A DNA stretch of 64,000 bases from Rhizobium sp. WSM4643 (lineage in GTDB: Bacteria > Pseudomonadota > Alphaproteobacteria > Rhizobiales > Rhizobiaceae): assembly GCF_025152745.1 (NCBI RefSeq), contig NZ_CP104040.1, positions 3,778,501 through 3,842,500 on the forward strand, written 5' to 3'. Position 1 is the first letter of the stretch, and every line of letters starts with the position of its first letter. The notes below the pieces were generated by a model. It saw only the letters and a program-made list of their open reading frames with translations. It searched no databases and had not been told where the DNA came from. This document shows positions 34,252 through 45,609 of this stretch, piece by piece. The position numbers and the translations under genes were made by a program.

Positions 34252-35514
34252 ATGGTAGAAAAGCGCGTTCAGCCACTTGCCCGCGATGCAATGGCTTATG
34301 TTCTGGCGGGCGGCAGGGGAAGCCGTCTCAAGGAACTCACCGACCGGCGTGCCAAGCCGGCCGTTTATTTCGGCGGCAAGGCCCGCATCATCGATTTCGC
34401 TTTGTCGAATGCCCTGAATTCCGGCATCCGCCGCATTGGCGTTGCCACGCAATACAAGGCGCATTCGCTGATCCGCCACATGCAGCGCGGCTGGAACTTC
34501 TTCCGCCCCGAGCGCAACGAAAGCTTCGATATTCTGCCGGCCAGCCAACGCGTCTCCGAGACGCAATGGTATGAAGGCACGGCCGACGCCGTCTATCAGA
34601 ACATCGACATCATCCAGGATTACGGCGTCGAATACATGGTCATTCTTGCCGGCGACCACGTCTACAAGATGGACTATGAATGGATGCTGCAGCAGCACGT
34701 CGATTCCGGCGCCGACGTCACGATCGGGTGCCTGGAAGTACCGCGCATGGAAGCGGTCGGCTTCGGCGTCATGCATGTCAACGACAAGGACGAGATCATC
34801 GCCTTCGTCGAGAAACCGGCCGATCCGCCGCCCATTCCCGACAAGCCGGATTTCGCCCTCGCCTCGATGGGCATCTACGTCTTCCACACCAAGTTCCTGC
34901 TCGATGCGCTGCGCCGCGACGCCGCCGACCCGACGTCGAGCCGCGACTTCGGCAAGGACATCATCCCCTATATAGTCAACAACGGTAAGGCGGTCGCCCA
35001 CCGCTTCGCCAAGTCCTGCGTCCGTTCCGATTTCGAGCACGAGCCCTACTGGCGCGACGTCGGCACGATCGACGCCTATTGGCAGGCCAATATCGACCTG
35101 ACGGCGATCGTTCCAGAGCTCGACATCTACGACAAGTCTTGGCCGATCTGGACCTATGCCGAGATCACCCCACCGGCCAAATTCGTCCATGACGACGAAG
35201 ATCGCCGCGGCTCGGCCACCTCCTCCGTTGTGTCTGGCGATTGCATCATCTCGGGCGCCATGCTCAACAACAGCCTGCTCTTCACCGGTGTCAGGGCGAA
35301 CTCCTTCTCCAAGATGGAAGGAGCGGTCATTCTGCCGAACGTGAAGATCGGACGGCGCGCGCAGCTCAAGAATGTCGTGATCGACCATGGTGTTATTATT
35401 CCGGAAGGCCTGGTTGTCGGCGAGGATGCCGAGCTCGATGCCAAGCGCTTCCGGCGGACGGAAAGCGGCATCTGCCTGATCACGCAACCGATGATCGACA
35501 AGCTGGATATCTGA
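34252..35514 (+). CDS. glgC: Glucose-1-phosphate adenylyltransferase (ADP-glucose pyrophosphorylase)
   Basis: This 420-residue protein begins [20 protein letters not shown]. It has the nucleotidyltransferase motif [23 protein letters not shown], the catalytic region [17 protein letters not shown] and the glucose-1-phosphate site [22 protein letters not shown]-terminal left-handed beta-helix follows ([20 protein letters not shown], then VILPNVKIG). It makes ADP-glucose, the committed and allosterically controlled step; the rhizobial type is activated by fructose-6-phosphate and pyruvate. ATG 34252 is preceded by GGGAGGAGAA. It is 19 bases after glgB and 3 before glgA. Confidence 0.96.
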   Translation: MVEKRVQPLARDAMAYVLAGGRGSRLKELTDRRAKPAVYFGGKARIIDFALSNALNSGIRRIGVATQYKAHSLIRHMQRGWNFFRPERNESFDILPASQRVSETQWYEGTADAVYQNIDIIQDYGVEYMVILAGDHVYKMDYEWMLQQHVDSGADVTIGCLEVPRMEAVGFGVMHVNDKDEIIAFVEKPADPPPIPDKPDFALASMGIYVFHTKFLLDALRRDAADPTSSRDFGKDIIPYIVNNGKAVAHRFAKSCVRSDFEHEPYWRDVGTIDAYWQANIDLTAIVPELDIYDKSWPIWTYAEITPPAKFVHDDEDRRGSATSSVVSGDCIISGAMLNNSLLFTGVRANSFSKMEGAVILPNVKIGRRAQLKNVVIDHGVIIPEGLVVGEDAELDAKRFRRTESGICLITQPMIDKLDI

Positions 35515-35517
35515 CTT

Positions 35518-36960
35518 ATGAAAGTTCTTTCGGTTTCGTCCGAAGTCTTCCCTTTAATCAAGACAGGGGGTCTGGCCGATGTGTCCGGCGCCCTGCCGAT
35601 TACTCTGAAAGCTTTCGGGGTCGAGACCAAGACCCTTTTGCCCGGCTATCCCGCCGTCATGAAGGTCATTCGCGACGCCGTCGTCAGGCTCGAATTCCCC
35701 GACCTGCTCGGTGAGCGGGCGACCGTGCTCGAGGTTGAGCACGAGGGCCTCGATCTGCTCATCCTCGATGCGCCGGCCTATTACGACAGGCCGGGCGGGC
35801 CCTATCTCGATCCGCTCGGCAAGGACTATCCCGACAACTGGCGCCGTTTCGCCGCCCTGTCGCTTGCCGCCTCCGAGATCGCGGCCGGTCTGCTGCCCGG
35901 CTGGCGGCCGGATCTCGTCCACACCCACGACTGGCAGGCGGCGCTGACCTCGGTCTATATGCGTTACTACCCGACGCCGGAATTGCCGAGCGTTCTGACC
36001 ATCCACAACATCGCCTTCCAGGGCCAGTTCGGTTCCGAGATCTTCCCCGGCCTGCGCCTGCCCGCCCATGCCTTCGCCACCGAAAGCATCGAATATTACG
36101 GCACTGTCGGCTTCCTCAAGGGCGGGCTGAAGACCGCCCATGCGATCACGACAGTCAGCCCCACCTATGCCGACGAGATCCTGACGTCGGAATTCGGCAT
36201 GGGGCTCGAAGGCGTCATCGCCAGCCGCATCGACGATCTGCACGGCATCGTCAACGGCATCGACACCGATATCTGGAACCCGGCGACCGACCCTGTCGTC
36301 CACACCCATTACGGCCCGACGACGCTGAGGAACCGCGAGGAGAACCGTCGGTCGATCGCCGAATTCTTCGGTCTCGACAATGACGACGCCCCGATCTTCT
36401 GCGTCATCAGCCGTCTCACCTGGCAGAAGGGCATGGATGTCGTCGCCAACGTCGCCGACGAGATCGTCGCCATGGGCGGCAAGCTCGTTGTGCTCGGCTC
36501 CGGCGAAGCCGCGCTGGAAGGCGCGCTGCTCGCTTCCGCCAACCGTCACCCCGGTCGCATCGGCGTCTCGATTGGCTATAACGAGCCGATGTCGCACCTG
36601 ATGCAGGCCGGCTGCGATGCGATCATCATCCCCTCGCGTTTTGAGCCCTGCGGCCTGACCCAGCTTTACGGCCTGCGCTACGGCTGCGTGCCGATCGTCG
36701 CCCGCACCGGCGGGTTGAACGACACCGTGATCGACGCCAATCATGCCGCACTTGCGGCGAAAGTGGCAACCGGCATACAATTTGCCCCCGTGACAGAAAC
36801 GGGCATGCTACAGGCAATCCGCCGTGCGATGCATTTTTACCAGGACCGAAAACTCTGGACCCAATTGCAAAAGCAGGGCATGAAATCGGATGTCTCCTGG
36901 GAGAAGAGCGCCGAACGCTACGCTGCCCTCTATTCAAGCCTCGTCTCGAAAGGCATGTGA
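35518..36960 (+). CDS. glgA: Glycogen synthase (ADP-glucose-dependent)
   Basis: This 480-residue GT5 enzyme has the ADP-glucose site [13 protein letters not shown] near residue 15, and [16 protein letters not shown] and [11 protein letters not shown] in the first Rossmann domain. [13 protein letters not shown] and [20 protein letters not shown] lie in the second domain and contain the conserved Glu. It elongates glycogen from ADP-glucose. It starts 3 bases after the glgC stop and ends 6 bases before pgm. Confidence 0.96.
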   Translation: MKVLSVSSEVFPLIKTGGLADVSGALPITLKAFGVETKTLLPGYPAVMKVIRDAVVRLEFPDLLGERATVLEVEHEGLDLLILDAPAYYDRPGGPYLDPLGKDYPDNWRRFAALSLAASEIAAGLLPGWRPDLVHTHDWQAALTSVYMRYYPTPELPSVLTIHNIAFQGQFGSEIFPGLRLPAHAFATESIEYYGTVGFLKGGLKTAHAITTVSPTYADEILTSEFGMGLEGVIASRIDDLHGIVNGIDTDIWNPATDPVVHTHYGPTTLRNREENRRSIAEFFGLDNDDAPIFCVISRLTWQKGMDVVANVADEIVAMGGKLVVLGSGEAALEGALLASANRHPGRIGVSIGYNEPMSHLMQAGCDAIIIPSRFEPCGLTQLYGLRYGCVPIVARTGGLNDTVIDANHAALAAKVATGIQFAPVTETGMLQAIRRAMHFYQDRKLWTQLQKQGMKSDVSWEKSAERYAALYSSLVSKGM

Positions 36961-38598
<1,638 letters not shown>

Positions 38599-38610
38599 TC
38601 CGGGGGAAAC

Positions 38611-40590
38611 ATGCGGGGAAGCAGTTCGGCGCGAGCCGGCGCGATCGTCTTCGAGACCGGCGTCGAATTTGCCGTGTGGTCGCATCATGCCGCACAGATC
38701 GAACTCTGCCTCTTCGAGGGTGACGGCAACAGGGAATTCGCGCGCCTGCCAATGGCGCGCGACAGTAACTACTTCCATCATCTGTTTGTCGACGGACTGA
38801 AGCAGGGCGCGCGCTACGGCTATCGCGCCGATGGTATCTATGCACCTGATAACGGCCTTTGGTACGATCCTTCCAAACTGCTGATCGATCCCTACGCCAA
38901 GGAGATCGATAGGCCGTTCCGCTACGATCCACGCCTCGGCATCTATGGCGAGGACAGCCAGGATCTGATGCCGAAGGCGATCGTCACCACCGATACCCCA
39001 GCCGCGATCAGCAAGCCGCTCTTCAAGCCGGGCGGTTTTATCTATGAGGTGGCGGTGCGGCCCTTCACCATTCTTCATCCCGACGTGCCGGAGGCTCAGC
39101 GCGGCACGGTCGCAGCGCTTGCCCATCCCTCCGTCGTCGCGCACCTGAAGCGGATCGGCGTCGATGCCGTCGAACTGATGCCGATCACTGCCTGGATCGA
39201 CGAACGCCACCTGCCGCCACTCGGCCTCACCAACGGCTGGGGCTACAATCCCGTCGCCTTCATGGCGCTCGATCCGCGGCTCGTCCCCGGCGGCATGACG
39301 GAATTGCGCGAGACGGTCGCGACCCTCCATGCCGAAGGTATCGCCGTCATCCTCGACCTCGTCTTCAACCATACCGGCGAGAGCGACCGGTACGGCGCGA
39401 CGCTGTCGCTGCGCGGCCTCGACAACCTGCATTATTATCGCCACGCCCAGAATTGGCCGAGCGAACTCGTCAACGACACAGGCACCGGCAACACGATCGC
39501 CTGCGATCATCCCGAGGTCCGCCGTCTCGTCATCGACAGCCTGCGCCATTTTGTGCTCAATGCCGGGGTCGACGGTTTTCGCTTCGATCTGGCCCCAGTG
39601 CTCGGCCGCACCGCGACAGGCTTCGAGCGCGACGGGGGAACATTGGCCGCGATCCTCTCCGACGATGTGCTTGCCGACCGCATCATGATCGCCGAGCCCT
39701 GGGATATCGGCCCGGGCGGTTACCAGCTCGGCAATTTCCCAACGCCCTTCGTCGAATGGAACGACCGGGTTCGCGACGACCTGCGCTGCTACTGGCGCGG
39801 CGACGATTGGAAGACCGGCGCCCTGGCAACCGCACTCGCCGGCTCCTCCGACATCTTCTCCCGCAACGACGGCAAGGAAACGCGCAGTGTCAATTTCCTC
39901 GCCGCCCATGACGGCTTCACGCTGATCGATCTCGTCTCCTACGCCGGAAAGCATAACGACGCCAACGGCGAACACAATCGCGACGGCCATAACGAGAACC
40001 ACTCCTGGAACAACGGCGTCGAGGGGGAAACCGTCTATCCGACGATCCGCAAGCGTCGCCGCGACGATGTGATGGCGCTGATATCAACCCTCTTTGCCAC
40101 CCGCGGCAGCCTCATGCTGACAGCGGGCGACGAGGGCGGCCGCAGCCAGCGCGGCAACAACAACGCCTATTGCCAGGACAACGAGATCACCTGGCTGGAC
40201 TGGGAGGCGTTGGACGGGGATCTCATCGCCCACACCGCCTTCGTTGCAGAGCTGCGCCGCCGCTTCACCGTCTTCTCCGAAACGGGTTTCCTGTCAGGAA
40301 ACGGCGATATCGAATGGATTTCGCTCTCCGGCGAACCGATGACCGTCGCCGAATGGGAGACGCCGTCGCTGTCCATCCTCGGCATGCTGCTGACGACCGG
40401 GGACCGCTCCGCACGCGGCAGGCAGACCCGGCTTGGCGTGCTTTTCAACCGCTCGCAGAGCCGCCAATTTTTCACGCTGCCTTCCCGGGGCGAACCGGGC
40501 TGGCGCCAGTTGACGCGGGATGGAACGAAGAAAGCCGGCAATGGTGCAGCCGTCGAGCCACGCTCCGTCGCCTTTTTCGTAGAAAATTGA
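38611..40590 (+). CDS. glgX: Glycogen debranching enzyme GlgX
   Basis: This 659-residue GH13 protein has an N-terminal E-set module (FETGVEFAVWSHHAAQIELC in part). Catalytic residues lie in GVDGFRFDLAPVLGR (nucleophile Asp), MIAEPWDIGPGG (acid Glu) and FLAAHDGFTLIDLVSY (third Asp). It removes limit branches left by GlgP. It is the last gene of the operon, 12 bases after pgm, with GGGGGAAAC before the ATG at 38611. No clear terminator follows in the 90 bases before the next gene. Confidence 0.95.
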   Translation: MRGSSSARAGAIVFETGVEFAVWSHHAAQIELCLFEGDGNREFARLPMARDSNYFHHLFVDGLKQGARYGYRADGIYAPDNGLWYDPSKLLIDPYAKEIDRPFRYDPRLGIYGEDSQDLMPKAIVTTDTPAAISKPLFKPGGFIYEVAVRPFTILHPDVPEAQRGTVAALAHPSVVAHLKRIGVDAVELMPITAWIDERHLPPLGLTNGWGYNPVAFMALDPRLVPGGMTELRETVATLHAEGIAVILDLVFNHTGESDRYGATLSLRGLDNLHYYRHAQNWPSELVNDTGTGNTIACDHPEVRRLVIDSLRHFVLNAGVDGFRFDLAPVLGRTATGFERDGGTLAAILSDDVLADRIMIAEPWDIGPGGYQLGNFPTPFVEWNDRVRDDLRCYWRGDDWKTGALATALAGSSDIFSRNDGKETRSVNFLAAHDGFTLIDLVSYAGKHNDANGEHNRDGHNENHSWNNGVEGETVYPTIRKRRRDDVMALISTLFATRGSLMLTAGDEGGRSQRGNNNAYCQDNEITWLDWEALDGDLIAHTAFVAELRRRFTVFSETGFLSGNGDIEWISLSGEPMTVAEWETPSLSILGMLLTTGDRSARGRQTRLGVLFNRSQSRQFFTLPSRGEPGWRQLTRDGTKKAGNGAAVEPRSVAFFVEN

Positions 40591-40680
40591 CCGCCTGCCC
40601 TCGCTTGCGCAAATCCTTGTCGCAATCGTCACAAATGCACGATAAGGCTTTGCCGCGGCGGCTTGTTTCACGAGGAATTC

Positions 40681-41169
40681 ATGGTCACGGAAATTTCACT
40701 CTCCGACGTGCGGGGATTGATCGGCATGGAAACGGGCCTATCGGATTGGATCACCGTCGACCAGTCGATGATCGACGCTTTCGCGGCGGCGACTGACGAC
40801 CATCAATTCATCCACGTTGATCCCGCGCGCGCGGCCGCCGAGAGCCCCTTCGGCGGCACCATCGCCCACGGCTTCCTGACACTGTCTCTGCTGTCGACGA
40901 TGAACTACAACTGCCTGCCGAAAGTGCGCGAGCAGACCATGGGCATCAACTACGGCTTCGAGCGCGTCCGCTTCATGACGCCGGTGAAGAGTGGCGCCCG
41001 CGTCCGCGGCCGCTTCCTGCTCTCCGACGCCCGCTTCCGCGGCGCCGGCATGCTGATGACCACTTATGATGTCACAATCGAGATCGAAAACGAGAAGAAG
41101 CCGGCGTTGACGGCAAAATGGATCACTATCATCCAATTCGACCCGAAGGACCGTCCTGAGGACGTTTGA
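40681..41169 (+). CDS. MaoC-like acyl-CoA hydratase/dehydratase
   Basis: This 162-residue protein has a single hot-dog fold. The R-hydratase motif FAAATDDHQFIHVDPARAAA contains the catalytic Asp and His, and FGGTIAHGFLTLSLLSTM follows. It resembles nodulation protein NodN-like and MaoC enzymes that hydrate trans-2-enoyl-CoA to (R)-3-hydroxyacyl-CoA, a step that can feed polyhydroxyalkanoate. GAGGAATTC precedes the ATG at 40681. It follows glgX by 90 bases and converges with a VOC gene. True substrate unknown. Confidence 0.88.
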   Translation: MVTEISLSDVRGLIGMETGLSDWITVDQSMIDAFAAATDDHQFIHVDPARAAAESPFGGTIAHGFLTLSLLSTMNYNCLPKVREQTMGINYGFERVRFMTPVKSGARVRGRFLLSDARFRGAGMLMTTYDVTIEIENEKKPALTAKWITIIQFDPKDRPEDV

Positions 41170-41184
41170 GCAAAACTGCTTTTG

Positions 41185-41583
41185 CTACTCGGCCGAATTG
41201 AACACGGCTTCGAGAGCATGTCCGTCGGGATCGATGACGAACGCCGCGTAATAGTGCTCGCCGTAATGGGATCGCAGGCCGGGAGGGCCATTATCACTGC
41301 CGCCATGCGCGATTGCTGCCGCATAAAACCGATCGACCGCCTGGCGGCTCGGAGCGGCAAACGCCAGATGAAAGCCCGGACCGGGCGGCCGCTGGCCATC
41401 CGGCCGATGCTTGATCGCCAATTTGTCCCCGCCGCCGGGATTGCCGTAGCCGATTGCCTGCCCTGTTTCCCCCGGCCTGATATCGTCCCAGACCCTGATA
41501 TAACCGAGCGCCGCAAGGGCGGCATCGTAAAACGCCGCCGACCGTTCGATGTCGGAAACGCCGAGGGAGGCATGGTGCAGCAT
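41185..41583 (-). CDS. VOC (glyoxalase/bleomycin-resistance) family protein
   Basis: This 132-residue protein begins MLHHASLGVSDIERSAAFYD, the first beta-alpha-beta module of vicinal-oxygen-chelate proteins. The second module ends with HYYAAFVIDPDGHALEAVF. His at position 3 or 4 and Glu near the end are probable metal ligands. Function (isomerase, dioxygenase or resistance protein) cannot be told from sequence. It lies 44 bases downstream of soxG on the same strand and may be co-transcribed. Confidence 0.87.
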   Translation of the reverse strand: MLHHASLGVSDIERSAAFYDAALAALGYIRVWDDIRPGETGQAIGYGNPGGGDKLAIKHRPDGQRPPGPGFHLAFAAPSRQAVDRFYAAAIAHGGSDNGPPGLRSHYGEHYYAAFVIDPDGHALEAVFNSAE

Positions 41584-41627
41584 TTGCTTACCCCGTGAAC
41601 GAGCGCACGCACACGATTTAATGAGAC

Positions 41628-42176
41628 TCAGTGCCCCGCGTCTTCAGCCGCCTCGTTCAACAGCCCGAAGACATAATCCGAAAACGACCGCCAGCACTCC
41701 ACCCGGAACGTGTCTTCTTCCGTACGCAAAAGCACGATCTCCGCCTTGCCGAGGATCGTACGCGATGCGGCTCCGACCGGGAAGGAAGCAAGCGACAGAT
41801 CCTGCGGGCAACCAGCCGAAAGCGTCGCCTCCGCACCCGGTCCCGAGACGATGATCCCGATATTGCGGTGGGACACGTCGGTCGCCGAATGCAGCGCACC
41901 GGCACTGGAAAATGCCGCCATCAGGTCGGTGCCATTCTCGTCGATCACCAGCCATTCGTCCGGCCCGAGCCAGAGCGCCGATCGGGCGCCGGCCCGGCCG
42001 GATGTTTTCGGGGCGGCCGGCAGAGACAGGCCGAGAGCAGCGGAAAGTGCTGCGAGCGATTCTGCCGGCGCACGTAGCGCCACCCGGCTGGCAGTGGGTG
42101 CGGTCGTCAGCCGCACCGTTGCGGAGCCACCGAAACGGCCGGCAAGCGCCGGCTTGCGAATTGCGACATCAGCCAT
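41628..42176 (-). CDS. soxG: Sarcosine oxidase gamma subunit
   Basis: This 182-residue protein matches SoxG in size and pattern: MADVAIRKPALAGRFGGSAT at the start, WLGPDEWLVIDENG in the middle, and DVSHRNIGIIVSGPGAEATL. It is a folate-binding-like partner of the alpha subunit in heterotetrameric sarcosine oxidase. It overlaps the soxA stop by 8 bases, as is usual in this operon. The ATG at 42176 was chosen; an ATG-type start eight codons earlier (42200) is inside soxA. Confidence 0.9.
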   Translation of the reverse strand: MADVAIRKPALAGRFGGSATVRLTTAPTASRVALRAPAESLAALSAALGLSLPAAPKTSGRAGARSALWLGPDEWLVIDENGTDLMAAFSSAGALHSATDVSHRNIGIIVSGPGAEATLSAGCPQDLSLASFPVGAASRTILGKAEIVLLRTEEDTFRVECWRSFSDYVFGLLNEAAEDAGH

Positions 42177-45162
42177 GGATGCGGCCACCTTCCTTGTCAA
42201 AGAATACCAGATCCGTCACTTCGACGGCGATCGTCCGGTCCGGCATCGGCACAAAGAGTGTCTCGCCTATCCGCGCCCTGCCGCCGGCGACCAGCGCGAA
42301 GGCGATCGACCTGTCGCAATTGTCCGACCAATAGGCTGATGTGACGTGGCCGAGCATGGTCATCGGCTTCGGCTCGTTCGGGCTCGCGACGATCTGCGCG
42401 CCTTCTTCCAGCACCAGCTTCGGGTCCTTGGTGACGAGGCCGACGAGCTGCTTGCGCCCGTCCTTGACAAGATCCGGCCGTTTCAACCCGCGAATGCCGA
42501 CGAAATCCGTCTTTTTCTTCGAAACCGCCCAGGAAAGTCCGGCGTCATCGGGTGTCACGGTCCCATCCGTATCCTGTCCGACGATGATGTAGCCCTTCTC
42601 GGCGCGAAGAACGTGCATCGTCTCCGTGCCGTAGACGCAGGCGCCGAGCGGTTCGGCGTTGGCCCAGACCGCTTCGAGCACCGACTGGCCGTAATCGGCC
42701 GGCACGTTGATTTCGAAGCCGGTTTCGCCGGTGAAAGAGACACGGAAGAGGCGCGCCGGTACCCCGCAGACCGTGCACTCGGCAACGCTCATATGCGAGA
42801 AAGCCTCGTTCGAAAGATCGAGCCCTTCGACCAGCGGCGCGACGATCTCACGCGCCTTCGGCCCCTGCACGGCGATGACAGCCCATTGTTCGGTTACCGA
42901 GGTCAACCAGACCTTCAGATGCGGGAATTCCGTCTGCAGGTAATCTTCCATGTGGTGGAGAACGCGCGGCGCGCCGCCGGTCGTCGTCGTCACATGGAAA
43001 CGGTCGTCCGCCAGGCGTCCGACAACGCCGTCGTCATAAACGAAACCATCTTCGCGGGTCATGATGCCGTAGCGGGCCTTGCCGGGCTTCAGCGTGTCCC
43101 AGGCATTGGTGTAGATGAGATTGAGGAATTCCGCTGCATCCGGCCCCACCACCTCGATCTTGCCGAGCGTCGATGCATCGAAGATACCGGCCGCCTCGCG
43201 TGCCGTCCGGCATTCGCGAGAGACCGCCTGGTGCATGGTCTCGCCGGCCTGCGGATAGAACCAGGCACGCTTCCAGTTGCCGACATCCTCGAAGACCGCC
43301 CCATGGGCTTCCTCCCAGTCGTGCAGCGGCGTCTTGCGTGTTGGATCGAACAGCTCTCCGCGCGAATGGCCGACCAGCGTACCATAGGTGACCGGCGTAT
43401 AGGGCGCACGGAAAGTGGTGAGCCCGACCTGCGGGATTTCCTTGCCGAGCATCTCGGCGGCAATCGCCAGGCCATGCATGTTGGAGAGCTTGCCCTGGTC
43501 CGAGGCCATGCCGTTGGTCGTGAAACGTTTGATATGCTCGATCGAATGCATGCCCTCGCGCACGGCAAGGCGGATATCCTTGGCACAGACATCGTGCTGG
43601 AAATCGATGAAGGCCTTGGCGTTGGTTTTCGGTCCCGCGCCTTCGGCGGCGCCGATCATGCCGCCCGTCCAGTCATAGGCTTGCTCGGCCGAAATTGCGA
43701 TCTTCTCGCCGCTGCTTTTGCCGGTGGCCTGCGCCATCAGTTCGCCGGCGGCAAGCGATTCCTCGATCGTCCGCTGCAGGTCGTCGGTGCCGTTGCAGGC
43801 ACCGACCGAGAGGCAGTCCTGGGCATAGCAGCCGGGGAGGAAACGCTGGCTTTCGGCATCGAAGGCCACTTTGCCGCGCGACTGCGAGAACAAATGCACG
43901 GACGGCGTCCAGCCGGCCGAAACCAAGAGCGCATCGACCGCGATCTTGCGCGGCGAACCGCCACCGTTGCGTGCTACCGTCATCGATGAGATCCGTAGCC
44001 GCCCCGACGTATTGACGACCGATTGGCCGGCCAGAACATCGATGCCGAGTGCACGCGCCTCTTCCAGCACCGCTGCTCCCGGCGCCTGCCTGCTGTCAAC
44101 GATGGCGGCGATCGAAACACCTGATCGTTTCAGATCGAAGGCCGCCTCGTAGGCCGAGTCATGCGCCGTGTAGATGCCGACCTTGGTCCCGACGGCGACG
44201 CCGTAATGATTGAGATACATCCGTCCTGCCGAGGCCAGCATGATGCCCGGCCGGTCGTTGTTCGGAAATACCATGTGCCGTTCGATCGCGCCGGTGGCGA
44301 GGATCACCCGCTTGGCCCGAACCTGCCACAACCGCTCGCGCGGCAGATCGCGGGAAGGTTTGGCGATATGATCGGTGACGCGCTCTGCAAGACCGACGAA
44401 ATTGTGATTGTAGTAACCGAAGGCGGTCGTGCGGACCAGCACTTCGACATTGTCCATCGCCTTCAGCCGCGCCACTGCCGTCTGGGCCCAGCTATGCCCG
44501 TCCTGTCCGTCGATCGTCACGCCGATATCGTAGCGCAACGCCCCGCCGGCTTCCGCCTGCTCGTCGCAAAGGATCACCCGGGCACCGGTCTCGGCCGCGG
44601 CCAGCGCTGCCGAAAGCCCGGCAACGCCGGAGCCGACCACCAGCACATCGCAATGGGCATAGCGGCTGGCATAATGGTCTGGATCCTCCTCCGTCGGTGC
44701 GACGCCGAGGCCGGCGGCGCGGCGGATGAGCGGTTCGTAGACGTGTTTCCAGGCGGCGCGTGGCCACATGAAGGTCTTGTAGTAGAAACCGGCGGCAAAG
44801 AACGGCGACATCAGATTGTTGACAGCGCCGACATCGAAGGCAAGCGAGGGCCAGCGGTTCTGCGAGCTGACGATCATGCCGTCGAAGACTTCCTGCACGG
44901 TGGCGCGTACGTTCGGCTGCTTGCGCGCCGTATCGCGGGAAACGTCGATCAGCGCATTCGGCTCCTCGGCTCCCGCCGACAGAATACCGCGAGCCCGGTG
45001 ATATTTGAACGAGCGGCCGATCAGATGCACGCCATTGGCAATCAGCGCCGAGGCGACGGTATCCCCTTCGAGCGCCGTATAGCTCTTGCCGTCGAAGCTG
45101 AAGCGCGCAGTTTTGGCCGGCGTCAGGCGCCCCTTGCCGGCGATACGGTTCACGCCGCTCAT
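42169..45162 (-). CDS. soxA: Sarcosine oxidase alpha subunit
   Basis: This 997-residue protein is full length for the family. An N-terminal Fer2_4-like domain contains FDGKSYTALEGDTVASALIA and FKYHRARGIL. A nucleotide-binding domain begins VLVVGSGVAGLSAALAAAET. The C-terminal half is a glycine-cleavage T-protein-like folate-binding module (DASTLGKIEVVGPDAAEFL). The enzyme oxidatively demethylates sarcosine to glycine, passing the one-carbon unit to tetrahydrofolate. Its ATG overlaps the soxD stop (ATGA). Confidence 0.96.
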   Translation of the reverse strand: MSGVNRIAGKGRLTPAKTARFSFDGKSYTALEGDTVASALIANGVHLIGRSFKYHRARGILSAGAEEPNALIDVSRDTARKQPNVRATVQEVFDGMIVSSQNRWPSLAFDVGAVNNLMSPFFAAGFYYKTFMWPRAAWKHVYEPLIRRAAGLGVAPTEEDPDHYASRYAHCDVLVVGSGVAGLSAALAAAETGARVILCDEQAEAGGALRYDIGVTIDGQDGHSWAQTAVARLKAMDNVEVLVRTTAFGYYNHNFVGLAERVTDHIAKPSRDLPRERLWQVRAKRVILATGAIERHMVFPNNDRPGIMLASAGRMYLNHYGVAVGTKVGIYTAHDSAYEAAFDLKRSGVSIAAIVDSRQAPGAAVLEEARALGIDVLAGQSVVNTSGRLRISSMTVARNGGGSPRKIAVDALLVSAGWTPSVHLFSQSRGKVAFDAESQRFLPGCYAQDCLSVGACNGTDDLQRTIEESLAAGELMAQATGKSSGEKIAISAEQAYDWTGGMIGAAEGAGPKTNAKAFIDFQHDVCAKDIRLAVREGMHSIEHIKRFTTNGMASDQGKLSNMHGLAIAAEMLGKEIPQVGLTTFRAPYTPVTYGTLVGHSRGELFDPTRKTPLHDWEEAHGAVFEDVGNWKRAWFYPQAGETMHQAVSRECRTAREAAGIFDASTLGKIEVVGPDAAEFLNLIYTNAWDTLKPGKARYGIMTREDGFVYDDGVVGRLADDRFHVTTTTGGAPRVLHHMEDYLQTEFPHLKVWLTSVTEQWAVIAVQGPKAREIVAPLVEGLDLSNEAFSHMSVAECTVCGVPARLFRVSFTGETGFEINVPADYGQSVLEAVWANAEPLGACVYGTETMHVLRAEKGYIIVGQDTDGTVTPDDAGLSWAVSKKKTDFVGIRGLKRPDLVKDGRKQLVGLVTKDPKLVLEEGAQIVASPNEPKPMTMLGHVTSAYWSDNCDRSIAFALVAGGRARIGETLFVPMPDRTIAVEVTDLVFFDKEGGRIHG

Positions 45163-45500
45163 TGCGCCTCTCCTTCCAGGGCTTCATAAGTCTCGACAGG
45201 CGCGTGCTTCTCGGCAGCAGCGCCGACCACAGGCTTCGGCTCACCGGCCTTATAGGTCATGAGGAACTTGTCGCTTACCGTATCGCGGACTGCATTGAAG
45301 AAACGTCCGCAGCCATGGATGTGCCGCCAGCGTTCGAATATCAGCCCCTTTGGATTGTCGCGCAGAAAGAAATAGGCTTCGAATTCCGCGTCCGAGATCG
45401 AGGCAATATCTGCGGGCCGCGCAATATGCGCGTCACCCGCGCCGCGGAATTCGAGCTCGGAGCGCTCTTCCTGGCAGTAAGGGCAATGGATCAGCAGCAT
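45159..45500 (-). CDS. soxD: Sarcosine oxidase delta subunit
   Basis: This 113-residue zinc-binding subunit starts MLLIHCPYCQEERSELEFRG; the CPYC pair, with the later HIHGCGRFF, would hold the zinc. The segment AYFFLRDNPKGLIFERWRHI is highly typical of SoxD. It lies between soxB and soxA. A palindromic repeat occupies the soxB-soxD gap just upstream. Confidence 0.94.
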   Translation of the reverse strand: MLLIHCPYCQEERSELEFRGAGDAHIARPADIASISDAEFEAYFFLRDNPKGLIFERWRHIHGCGRFFNAVRDTVSDKFLMTYKAGEPKPVVGAAAEKHAPVETYEALEGEAQ

Positions 45501-45510
45501 GTAGGATTTC

Positions 45511-45575
45511 CTTCTCCTCCACTTCTCCCCAGCGGGGAGAAGGTGCCTGAAAGACAGATGAGGGGGTGAGCGACG
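45511..45575. repeat. Palindromic intergenic repeat inside the sox operon
   Basis: CTTCTCCCC (45522-45530) and GGGGAGAAG (45534-45542) form a perfect 9-bp hairpin with loop AGC, followed by GGTGCCTGAAAGACAGATGA and a G-run. I recognise this as a short repeat that recurs between genes of Rhizobiales. It sits in the 109-base gap between soxB and soxD and could alter relative expression of the two. Confidence 0.75.
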
Positions 45576-45609
45576 AATGGAGCGAGCGTTAGCACGAAAA
45601 CACCCATCG

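Noticed and set aside
42346..43989. 547-codon open frame on the plus strand
   Set aside because: Antisense to soxA, which has full-length family motifs.
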